Source: Siphonodentalium dalli (Eukaryota > Mollusca > Scaphopoda > Gadilida > Siphonodentaliidae). Taken from it: 64,000 bases of DNA. The stretch covers positions 92,669,845 to 92,733,844 of the forward strand of contig CP136061.1 of NCBI GenBank assembly GCA_032622095.1. The letters run 5' to 3'. Positions 36,962 to 46,705 of this stretch are shown here, in pieces. How positions within the stretch are numbered: the first letter of the stretch is position 1; each line of letters begins with the position of its first letter. A model generated the notes under the pieces. The model was not told the origin of the DNA. It worked only from the letters and a program-made list of their open reading frames with translations, and made no database searches. Made by a program: the position numbers and the translations under genes.

Positions 36962-37095
36962 GTATTAGTTAGGAAACCCTGTGTAGAACATCAAAGTGCC
37001 ATCATCATTACTTATTTTGTCTAATGTAAACTTGATTGCTTCATAGTAATCAACCAAGTCATACAGCTCTTCCATTTTATCAGAAGAAAATGTCA
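36962..37095 (-). pseudogene. Possible DDE (Tnp_4-type) transposase N-terminal fragment
   Basis: The minus-strand frame contains FTLDKISNDDGTLMFYTGFP, matching the pattern F.(I/L)......D...(R/M)FYTG(F/L)PNY found just before the DDE domain in THAP- and Harbinger-related transposase-derived proteins. A TAA follows FPN where the family usually has Y, so the frame is broken or the exon ends here. It lies ~700 bp downstream, on the same strand, of a THAP-like fragment, in the order known for THAP-DDE proteins. Family assignment is by motif recognition only. Confidence 0.42.
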
Positions 37096-37784
37096 CAACC
37101 AACATGGAAAGAATAACTGTAATCATATACCTGTTATATACTAGAACCACAATGAACATATCAGGTATGTGTGCCAACGTCCTTAGCAGTGAATTATGTT
37201 TGGTATGTTCCACTTTCCTACAACAGAGATAAGTCACCTTAAAATGGGGTACTGGAAGAAAATTATCGCAAACCGTTTTTTATCAAATGCATATATAATG
37301 GTATTACAGACAACTCGCCAGGGTGTGGCATACGCTCTATAAGATGAACATAACATAATAAATGTTTGGCAGGGGATGGATTTCTACTTATTTTGGCATC
37401 TCCATCATTCACAATAATATGTTTCTCATTATTTTAATAGGTTTATATGTTATTAGCTGTATGGACAATAAACTATATTATGTTGTGGTATCACTAGAAT
37501 ATCTACAGGTATTTGGAATGATATTCATTGAACTAAATTTATATTAGAAATATTTCAATTATGAAGAAATATATTCATGACCACCTTCACTTGATCACTA
37601 ACACCGGTGAAATAAAATTAAACATTCTTACCTCCAATGTGCAATTTGGCACTTCAATGTATTATTTCAATACAAAATGGCAATCTATTTCGATGTGATC
37701 TCCTTCTTGTCGTACATGTAACTTTGTTCCACGGAGCACATCTGGCTCTACCCTGGCAGTAAGGACCATCTATTGGACACCATA

Positions 37785-37988
37785 TCAGTTGATAGTATCA
37801 CTCTGTTTGAACTGATTCTGACATATATACGTATATTCGCTATCAACCGGGAAACCGTCCCCACAGTCGTGCGTCCTTGTGATATGAAACTTTCGGTTTT
37901 TATCCTGATTACTACTTACTGGTATATCTTTTGGTAGTTGGGAGAAATGCATTCCCGATATGTCACCATTTGGCAAGTAGTATCTGCA
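37785..37988 (-). pseudogene. THAP-like zinc-finger domain fragment
   Basis: The minus-strand frame reads GMHFSQLPKD, then ITRTHDCGDGF, then YTYICQNQFKQSD before a TGA. This follows the THAP order: (H)F..(F/L)P.D, a lysine/arginine-rich middle with I.R, then (Y/S)..(I/V)C..(H)F.. (D). The N-terminal C-x2-4-C pair is missing and the usual CS.HF is CQNQF, losing the zinc-binding histidine. A good splice acceptor (TTTCTGTTGCAG) precedes the frame and a GTAAGT occurs inside it at 37918-37923. Together with 36962-37095 it suggests a relic of a THAP-domain transposase or host gene derived from one. Confidence 0.42.
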
Positions 37989-39215
37989 ACAGAAATGTAC
38001 ACTGCATTGACGTCCACGTATTTATTTGATGAACTTCTAGGAAACACTGAACATTGGTATATGTAAGAAAAACAAATATAACGTAAATGAACCTACATCA
38101 AGTGTAGCTTTGTATGACCCACATATGTGAGTAAATTGGGGATGCCCAATGACATTTGACTCCACGACAAGAGGTACAATGTCTTGCACACCACACACTG
38201 ACATAACCTAATGGTAGGCTGATCTCCCTGCTGTATATGCAGTTTCAGAACCAGTCAGTCAGAAAGTTGAAATAAAATAAGCAAGAAAGCACCACGTCCT
38301 TCGGTATATTGGATAGCGAGTTTACCATATACATGTAGATAGTATCTGAATTTAAGGTACATGCTCTTATAGATAAATTATACATTTCCCAAAATGTATT
38401 TGTGTTGTCCCATCCACAACAGTAAAAATAAAGTTAATTCCGTGCAAGTAAGATATATATACCTATGCATGATATATAAATGATTAACAGCTATTGGGCT
38501 CCATGCGAGTTGAATATAAATAGGCTTTATATGGAGTTCATTAGTTATGTGTTTATGTTATCCTTTATGAGAGATGTCTTATATCTAGCAATCCACACAC
38601 TATCACAAAAAGGATGTATTGTTTGCGTGATTTCGAAACTCGTTTGCCTTTACGTCAACAAACAACCAACCAGAGAAGGTAACGTGCACCTGGCATCAAT
38701 AGTGATGCACATATACGCTCTATTTGTTTATACCCCGTAGCCTAGCAACCTAAACCCACAAGAGGAAAGAGTTCTTGATTCGAGCCTCATTTTGACAACA
38801 CATGTCAACTTTCAAGTCGGTATCGACCATGCAGATTAACCCACATCCTCATCGATTGAATCAAATATCCGCAGGTGACATGTTAGCATTGAGTGTGTGT
38901 TTAATATCCGTTTTATGGCTGGCAGATGGATTACACAAAGTTGTTTGTAATCCAGTATAGATTGGATTGCGACCGTATATATAATCAGTTGCAAGTAATA
39001 GATTAGTCAATGGGCAGTAGGCATCATCCCTGTCTATGTGATCTGGCATTGAAATGGGAGAATGAGTTTCTGAGAAAAATATCCGATGTCCAGATATTGA
39101 AATTGGCTAACAGTGTGCAACCGTAATAGTGAAGTTAGAACTGCAACATTACGATACGTGGTTATCGTTTGGCAAAGCGCGGTTCGCCCAGTCGGAATAA
39201 TTCACCCACAACTCT
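37989..39215. other. Intergenic, nothing identified
   Basis: No gene or repeat recognised. Confidence 0.4.
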
Positions 39216-39269
39216 AAATGTGACCCGCCATATCAAATCCAGTCGGAAGTCGGGATTTTGTTACCCTGT

Positions 39270-39338
39270 GCCAAAGCATTATCTTATATATGCGAGTCCA
39301 CCATAGGTCGCCTCGCATATATAAGAGAATGCATTGGC
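39270..39338 (+). repeat. Hairpin module copy 5
   Basis: Same module with changes in the left arm (CCAAAGCATTATC) and near the centre (GTCCACC), giving arm mismatches. Confidence 0.93.
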
Positions 39339-39559
39339 CTAACAATTTTTTACAATTTTAATAATTATTTCTTGTATTCTTTAACAATTTTATAATTTCA
39401 CCCATACAGAGCCCCAGACAAACATGAGTAGACGACACCCGTCTATATGCTTCTATATATGTGTGGGGCTCCCTGCAGGGTAATGGATGTTTTTTTTATT
39501 TTATGTCCTAAAAATTGTAAGAAACATGTATTTAACAAAAATGATAAAAAAATTGTTAG

Positions 39560-39628
39560 GCCAATGCATTCTCTTATATATGCGAGGCGACCTATCGTCG
39601 ACTCGCATATATAAGAGAATGCATTGGC
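39560..39628 (-). repeat. Hairpin module copy 6 (inverted)
   Basis: Reverse-oriented copy with intact arms; centre GCGACCTATCGTCGAC. Confidence 0.95.
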
Positions 39629-39683
39629 ACAGGATAAAAAAAATCCCGACTTACGACTGGATTTGATATGGCGGGTCACAAAT

Positions 39684-40440
39684 GTTATACACATAATAAA
39701 TTAAACTATTATAGTTATATATATCGCTATGAATCCCATATTTGAAAATGGAAACAAGCTTGCAATAGTTCAGCGGAACACGTCCAGATGGGACTTCATA
39801 TGTCGTGTTAATGATAGCAACGCATGCTGCACCGTTTATTGGAGATGTGAACATAATATGTGAACATAATCTGGCGATGCTCATCGTGAATTCAGCTATT
39901 CGATTTATGTATTTCACATCACTCTGAAATGGCGCATTCTGATTGGCCGAGAGCCGTGTCCTATATGGTATAGTGTTGTGCTAAAATAATTGTATAGTGT
40001 CGTGCTAACTTTGGCGTAGTACAATACAACAAAAGTAATGGACACAGGTAACATTTTCGAGAACAGTCATGCATAAATGTATCCACCAATTTACTAATAC
40101 GTATCCAAATATTTTACGTGAACATATTGTTCACAGTAACGAGTCAGTTTGCTAAGTGACAACATTCGATTGAATTTACATTGTGAAACAGTTGCTTGTG
40201 TTTGTGCATTCTAAACCTAAATACTTCGCGGTTCGGTTTATTGAACTGTATTTCAACACATTTTGCGACTATAATGTTTCTCTTTACATGTTTGTCGGTA
40301 AGTGAATAATAATTAGTGTTCTCAATAAAACAATTGATACATGTTTATACTATTAACGTCTTATGAAGGGGATTTGACCAGTCCAACAATTATTGTTGGT
40401 AGGGTACGGTTATGTAGTATGCGCCATGCAAGTTCGAATT
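39684..40440. other. Intergenic with one possible first exon
   Basis: No long frame. An ATG at 40274 followed after 24 bases by GTAAGTG could be a first coding exon (listed separately). Palindromic AT-rich sequence otherwise. Confidence 0.35.
40274..40297 (+). other. Candidate short first coding exon (signal-peptide-like)
   Basis: ATG followed by codons for a hydrophobic octapeptide MFLFTCLS, ending exactly at a strong splice donor GTAAGTG. First exons of this kind are common in genes for secreted proteins. No second exon was found within the window, and the tandem array at 40441 would lie in the intron. Speculative. Confidence 0.15.
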
Positions 40441-41028
40441 ACCTATATAACTATGTCATAGTAATTATATAAAACCGACTGGCGACATACCTATATATAT
40501 GTCATAGTAATTATATAAAACCGACTGGCGACATACCTATATAACTATGTCATAGTAATTATATAAAACCGACTGGCGACATACCTATATAACTATGTCA
40601 TAGTAATTATATAAAACCGACTGGCGACATACCTATATATATGTCATAGTAATTATATAAAACCGACTGGCGACATACCTATATAACTATGTCATAGTAA
40701 TTATATAAAACCGACTGGCGACATACCTATATAACTATGTCATAGTAATTATATAAAACCGACTGGCGACATACCTATATATATGTCATAGTAATTATAT
40801 AAAACCGACTGGCGACATACCTATATAACTATGTCATAGTAATTATATAAAACCGACTGGTGACATACCTATATAACTATGACATAGTAATTATATAAAA
40901 CCGACTGGCGACATACCTATATAACTATGACATAGTAATTATATAAAACCGACTGGTGACATACCTATATATATGTCATAGTAATTATATAAAACCGACT
41001 GGCGACATACCTATATAACTATGTCATA
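40441..41028. repeat. 46/48-bp satellite with L-S-L ordering, ~12 copies
   Basis: Unit ACCTATATAACTATGTCATA continuing AGTAATTATATAAAACCGACTGGCGACAT, in a 48-bp form and a 46-bp form (ACCTATATATATG). The order is L S L L S L L S L L L S L, i.e. mostly a 142-bp trimer. Near-identical copies; later ones carry TGGTGACAT and CTATGACATAG variants. Confidence 0.95.
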
Positions 41029-41274
41029 GTCAACTCCAAGCCATGCTCTATTTATTAAATATAACTATTATAGGTGAATTTGACAGTGACAAATCTACAA
41101 TTTTCCTGTTTTTGTAGCAACTTTGTGATCACATATCCCGGTGCTCAACCAGACCTCACTCTTATGAAGCAACTTATCAGCCTCTGTATAAAAATTGTTG
41201 TTCAAACTTTTGCATATGCGTATTTTATTTAACAATGGCACAAGTGTATATGCCTTTCCCATATTTGTAATTAG

Positions 41275-41606
41275 ACTGGTGAAATTAAGGGGGGGATTTA
41301 TTTTTTTGAGTGGGAAATATATTTAACTAGCTGCTGTCGTTCTGGGTTTTTCCAGGTAAAATTTGGCTGCGGATATGTTTTAAAAAGTAAACACATGACC
41401 TATGATTTTTGTTCTTGCATTTTCGTGATTAGCTGGTGTCAATCTAGCTGGGTCAACATCACTGGAGTGGTCGCCAGGCTTCAATTCAGTGAATTTCGCT
41501 GAATCGCTAACACTGTCTTCTACGGGAAACCATTTAGTTCAGTGATTCCATGTGCATCGTCTATTATAACTATACCAGTGGAATTAATGATATGCCTGAC
41601 CTGATA
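41275..41606. repeat. Dispersed repeat D, copy 2
   Basis: Counterpart of 35401-35693, continuing into GTGGAATTAATGATATGCCT followed by GACCTGATA, which matches the right end of the TIR element at 36447. Confidence 0.8.
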
Positions 41607-41911
41607 GTACGGGGTTCTTCCATTCATTTTATTCATAGTTTACAGGGGTTACAAATATGTCAATAGACAGAACACAAAACGCATCTTAATCGGGAATCTT
41701 TTATCGAACGGGTTGCGGATGTGGCATGGATATATTTCACGAGAGTGTAGCTCGAGCGAAATGTAAATATACGCCATCAGCAACGACTTCGATCAAAGAT
41801 TTGAGATTATGACGCAAGTTGTGGTCTGTATTTATTCTAAACAATTGTGTCTGATGAGTTGAATCCACGAATGTGACAACACCTTCATTGATACTATAGC
41901 TACATCTAGTG

Positions 41912-41912
<1 letters not shown>

Positions 41913-41943
<31 letters not shown>

Positions 41944-41965
41944 TACATGTATATATATATATGTG
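41913..41965. repeat. (TA)n microsatellite
   Basis: Two AT dinucleotide runs separated by ATACATGT. Confidence 0.95.
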
Positions 41966-41986
41966 TATGATGAACAACCAGTAATA

Positions 41987-42376
41987 GAGACATTTAGCAA
42001 AAATCACTTTAACTTTTACGGTTATGACATATAGTCCTAGTAAGGTTGACAGCATCAACATTTTCTTACGGTGGCTAATTCGTAAGACGGCATGTTCCCC
42101 ACTTTATTCAGTTACAAATATATTTGAAGAAAAGGTAATGTATGTCTCTTTCAGTTCCCATAATCTTATATGTGTGTAATACACCATCGGATAATGTTAG
42201 GGCGTCCCCAAATCAGGACCGGTAGCACATTCTAGACATATCTGCACATAAATAAACTGTGTGGGGAATAGTTCGTCACACATAAGAACCCCTGTGCGTA
42301 TATATCGAATGTTGGCCGTATACTGGCAGAATATTTCCGTATCCGTAATCGTATTCGTGATTTTGCGAAAGGTCTC
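41987..42376. mobile_element. TIR element family B, copy 2
   Basis: Aligns to 10489-10843. The right TIR CGTGATTTTGCGAAAGGTCTC is intact; the left is decayed (GAGACATTTAGCAAAAATCA). It directly follows the (TA)n tract. Confidence 0.8.
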
Positions 42377-42406
42377 CAATGATCGGAGCATCACCGGAAG
42401 CAGATC

Positions 42407-42433
42407 GTTGACGTACATTTAATGTACGTCAAC
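42407..42433. repeat. Perfect 27-bp palindrome
   Basis: GTTGACGTACATT-T-AATGTACGTCAAC, 13-bp arms around one base, 30 bp beyond the family B element. It contains a TGACGT core; any regulatory meaning is unproven. Confidence 0.9.
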
Positions 42434-42705
42434 AAAATAGTTCCGTTGTGTATTCCACTAGATGTGTACACTACTATGTATTACATGGCTGGTATTCATC
42501 TGATACGTGTGCCTCATGTCAACGGGCGTGGATTAAAACGAAACGCATTCGACCGTTGTTTATCTCATTCTCAAAGTGCACCGTATAGTGTAACCTAACC
42601 ACAAATGGCTTTTCGCTGGTGTTTATTAAGTTTGCAGAGGCCACAACTTCAACCTAACGAAGACATTTTTCTGACCCCGTTTTTTCACTATGGGATATCA
42701 TATAT

Positions 42706-43296
42706 GTGAAACCCAATGTCTGGCTTCGGTGTGATTACCTGCTTGAAGTCCGTTTCCCTATTAATTCGAATCGAATGCGATTCCAAACTTTAGCGTCACT
42801 AGTGAAGACAGCAATGATTGAGGTGTGCTCTGATGTCCAGGCACACCTGGTTGATATTGTAAACATGCATGTGACGCGTAACCTATGAGAGGTAACTCTC
42901 CGCTGATTCCGAACGGAATAACACATACCAAAATAAGTAACTTATTTTGGTATGAGTATGTGTTGTTCCGTTCGGAATCAGCGGAGAGTTTCACATTACT
43001 TTAGTATTACTACTTTTACATTAAACGGAACTGCAGTGGAATATTGGTGTGAGATGTATACTTTCCTTCGACTATCATTTGAGTAACATTTGTAATATAT
43101 TTATCATCACCTCTCATAGGTTGCGCGTCACATGCATGTTTACAATACCAACCAGGTGTGCCTGGACATCAGAGCACACCTCAATCATTGCTGTCTTCCC
43201 TAGTGACGCTAAAATTTGGAATCGCATTATATTCCCATTAATAGGGAAACGGACTTCAGGCAGGTAATTACACCGAAGCCAGACATTGGGTTTCAC
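42706..43296. mobile_element. Foldback element with 187-bp arms and inner palindrome
   Basis: Arms 42706-42892 and 43110-43296 are inverted copies with few differences, from GTGAAACCCAATGTCTGGCT at the outside to CCTATGAGAGG at the inside. A second palindrome (42894-42990) begins one base after the left arm. No coding capacity; open frames over the arms are mirror translations of each other. A clear target duplication was not seen. Confidence 0.9.
42894..42990. repeat. 97-bp inner palindrome
   Basis: AACTCTCCGCTGATTCCGAA and its inverse, continuing through CGGAATAACACATAC and closing on ACCAAAATAAGT/ACTTATTTTGGT. Its right side is followed by TTCACATTA, echoing the outer element's right end. 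Confidence 0.93.
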
Positions 43297-45275
43297 ATTA
43301 ATAGGGACTTGATGATAGTGCCAGTCTGTTAATACGACCTGTTGGTGATTGTTAACAAAATCAATGAGGTCATATCCGAACAACTTGTTTTTATGACACA
43401 CGTGTTGAAGTTTTTATGATTGCGAATCCAATGGATCATCATGGTTAGATTATATGTCGTCTGCCCCGAATTGTCCATTTCTCATATTCATAAAGTTGGG
43501 ACAGCTAAGTTATAATTACTTGGTCATTTATGTAAGAATGAGTGATACAATACCAGGGGTTCCTCTCGTGTCCGATGTAAATCACGCGGTCGAGTTTTTG
43601 AGTCGACACGCATAACAATCCTCAATAAATCTGGCAAGAATTAGATTTGCTCGCAATTATACGGCAGTCGTGCATGGCATTGATGTGACCCGGACGTGTT
43701 CTGTGGTGGCTCATTGTTCGTGGCTTTGTTATCAGTGGAGCTGGATCGTGATATCAATATTCAATCAGTGCACTGCTTAATGACCGAGTGACCCAAAACC
43801 ATTTGTATAGACAGTGTATAAGAAATAAGTTTTCCGCGCAAATTGACTGACGGCGAGTAATCTTACAGTTCCTGGTTATAACGCATAAGAACACCGCGTG
43901 TGTCGGAACGCGGCAATACAGAAAGAGCAAGTGTGTTCAGTTATATAATCGAGGACAACAAGCAACACACACTGTTCGAACTTCGAAGTCGAAAACGGTT
44001 GATCAATTGACAATGGACATACCGTGCTGCCAAAGATGTATGGTAATTATATTATGTATTCCTGAAGAATGCGGATGTGTTGTCCTTTGCAAGATAGGTT
44101 ATCCACAGTCATGTTCTTTCATCTGGGCAAGATTGTCAGTTGCATATCTATAGGAAGTCTATGTGTTCATCGCGTTGTTGGTGTGATTTCAATTTCCTGG
44201 TGAATTTAAGATGGTGTTGATAAAATGAGAGATTGTGAAACAATAGAAGGAATTGTAATAGAAATGACACACCGTCACATTGTTTTGTGCCGAAGGAATA
44301 TTGTTGTTCTATAGGATGTCTGTATGTGTATATTTTAAAAAAACTGACTTTGTTGAACTTATCATCTGAACACGTCCCACCAATAGGTAAGCGTCCTTCT
44401 TGTAAAGTATGTTCGTACAGTACCAGTCAAACGAAGTTGTATATTAAGTGCGCTATGTTCGCGCCCAATAGCGCAATAATGTTGCAAGGGGAAACGCTTA
44501 TAAGCGCACCGCGTGCGATATTATTGAGCTTTATAGCGTAACAGTTTTCGCTTAATATTGTGATATCGCAAGCTTAATATTGCGACATCAGTCTTGCGCT
44601 CAAAATTGTGACATTTATAGCAAATTATTGCTTCTTCTATATTGTTTGGCATAAATATAGAGACAATGTTTTAGATTTGTATATAATTATAGTTGTAAAT
44701 ACTATATGTACACCATGTGTACACTATATGCACAATAGTTATCTAATATAAATATAACACTATCGGGTCTGTATGAAATATTGTGGCGCTCAATATTGCG
44801 ACAATGCGCATTTAATATCACAATATTCTGCACTCAATATCGCAAGCGCGACAGATATTTGTTATTTGCGCTAGAATCGCGCCTTTTTCAAAATTAAGCG
44901 GACTTGCCATCACAATAAAGGCGCGCCTTAACATACCGCTTCTTCTGACTGGTACTGTATGTCTCCCATATTTGCTTTCCCTGTCGTTCTGCCCTCCATA
45001 TCGGATGAATACTGGACCATTCCAATGTACATTGATTTTTGTAAAATAATAAAAAAAAAATGGGTTGTTGGTTAGCTTCAATTTTCAATTACATCATGCT
45101 TACAATAACAATGGCAGCGAGCACAACTACAATTACAAACTAGATGTTTCTCGAATTCCCGATGGGAAATTCGTATACTTCCATTTACCCTGTCTTCCCA
45201 TTTCTCATATTGTATATTACAATCTTCTCGCTATCTCGCTTTATATCTTGTTCTCCCTCTCTCTATCTCCACATG

Positions 45276-45277
<2 letters not shown>
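43297..45277. other. Intergenic; loose CAATATTGCGACA repeats
   Basis: Around 44540-44840 the words CAATATTGCGACA, TTAATATTG.GA(C)A and CTCAATAT recur at irregular spacing, a possible degraded short repeat. TACCAGTCA(A/G) with ACATACTTT at 44408-44430 is mirrored near 44940-44960. No gene found. Confidence 0.35.
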
Positions 45278-45344
<67 letters not shown>

Positions 45345-45385
45345 CTCTCTCTCTCTCTCTCTCCCTCTCTCTCTCTCTCATTCGC
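45278..45385. repeat. (CT)n microsatellite with TATATATA island
   Basis: About 50 bp of CT, a short TA run, then about 40 bp of CT. Long open frames through it encode only Ser-Leu repeats and are artefacts. Confidence 0.97.
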
Positions 45386-45964
45386 TCATTCGCTAACTAC
45401 TTATCCATATATGAACCATCGCTTTCGTTTACCAAAGTACACAGTAAGCGGTTGAGAAGTAAAATATTATCACTTCTAGTTTCCAGTTTATAACACCTCC
45501 ATCTCATCTTAGTATTTCTGCTGGGGTATTTATTAAGAACGCAAAGCTATCATGGGAAATTTAGCTGTATAGACGTGTTAAATACTTGCACCCTAACAGT
45601 TGGGCAATGAAAAGTAGGACCCAAGCTAGGAGGCGACTGAGGCGAAGTGTTCACCTTCAAGCCGACGACTTCGCCCTCGGATGTCCCTAAGGCGAAAACG
45701 AAGTCGCCTTCAAAATGTGATAAAACTTGCTTGGGATTTACGGCAATTTTACCGGTGAAAGGTTTACTTGTTTTGCAAAAGAAAAATATAGTATTATCTG
45801 TGCTAACGAGGCATTTTTAATTATAAATTGTATATGGTGTACTGTATCCAGATATTCTAATCATATTGAGTGCTTTTGGAAACGACAAATTGCGCTTTGC
45901 AACGAAGTTTATAGCGAGCTACCAGCTACACCTTAGTCGTTACTTTGTTCCGTCGGGTCATTTA
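45386..45964. other. Intergenic, nothing identified
   Basis: GGCGA-rich patch near 45630-45710 (GGCGACTGAGGCGAAG). No gene recognised. Confidence 0.4.
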
Positions 45965-46057
45965 CAATATTACAACCGATAGTTTCATGATACGACAAAG
46001 ATACTATATATTATATAGTATCTTTGTCGAATCATGAAACTATCGGTCGCAATAGTG
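45965..46057. repeat. 93-bp palindrome
   Basis: Arms ACCGATAGTTTCATGAT.CG and ACAAAGATACTATA pair around TATTATA. The outer parts (CAATATTACAA against TCGCAATAGTG) pair imperfectly. Confidence 0.93.
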
Positions 46058-46185
46058 AAGGAAAGACCGCACAGTTTGTTAATTTCACTAGTTGAGGTTG
46101 AGTAAGATGCATTCCTAATTTTGAACACCTGAATGTAACAAATGCGAATATTTTCTACTGTGCCGTCATGATTACGTTCCGATTC

Positions 46186-46705
46186 GTGATTGCAAAATAG
46201 GTGGGTGGTTTATTATGACACACGTACCGAGTCGTGATTGCACAATAGGTGGGCGGTTTATTATGACACACGTTCCGATTCGTGATTGCACAATAGGTGG
46301 GTGGTTTATTATGACACACGTTCCGAGTCGTGATTGCACAATAGGTGGGCGGTTTATTATGACACACGTTCCGATTCGTGATTGCATAATAGGTGGGTGG
46401 TTTATTATGACACACGTTCCGAGTCGTGATTGCACAATAGGTGGGTGGTTTATTATGACAGACGTACCGAGTCGTGATGGCACAATAGGTGGGTGGTTTA
46501 TTATGACACACGTACCGAGTCGTGATGGCACACTAGGTGGGTGGTTTATTATGACACACGTACCGAGTCGTGATGGCACAATAGGTGGGTGGTTTATTAT
46601 GACACACGTACCGAGCCGTGATGGCACAGTACGTTCGGTGGATTACTGTGACACACGTAACAAGTCATGATGGCACAACATGTGGGTGGTTTATTATGAA
46701 GCACT
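46186..46705. repeat. 48-bp minisatellite, ~11 copies
   Basis: Unit ATGACACACGTACCGAGTCG continuing TGATGGCACAATAGGTGGGTGGTTTATT. The first six copies alternate GAGTCG/GATTCG (a 96-bp dimer); later ones are homogeneous. Period 48 keeps frames open on both strands, which explains the 150-codon open frames. Confidence 0.95.

Larger units (their letters stand above)
39220..39679. mobile_element. Hairpin-bearing composite element with GTGACCCGCC termini
   Basis: Outer TIRs GTGACCCGCCATATCAAATC continuing through CAGTCG.AAGTCGGGA, and their inverse, are flanked by AAAT on both sides (39216-39219 and 39680-39683). Inside are CCCTGTG-bounded hairpins at 39270-39338 and 39560-39628 and an interior with GAGCCCCAGACAAACATGAG shared with 29135-29602. 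No coding capacity. Confidence 0.88.

Noticed and set aside
40441-41028. CRISPR-like regular array
   Set aside because: Units are head-to-tail with no unique spacers and the context is an animal genome; it is a satellite.
42706-43401. Opposed frames sharing TSEHTSIIAVF-like peptides
   Set aside because: Mirror translations of the 187-bp foldback arms.
45065-45493. Open frames of 103 and 142 codons
   Set aside because: They run through (CT)n and encode Ser-Leu runs; the flanks have no protein character.
46155-46670. Open frames of 118-151 codons on both strands
   Set aside because: Product of a 48-bp tandem repeat with no stop in several frames.
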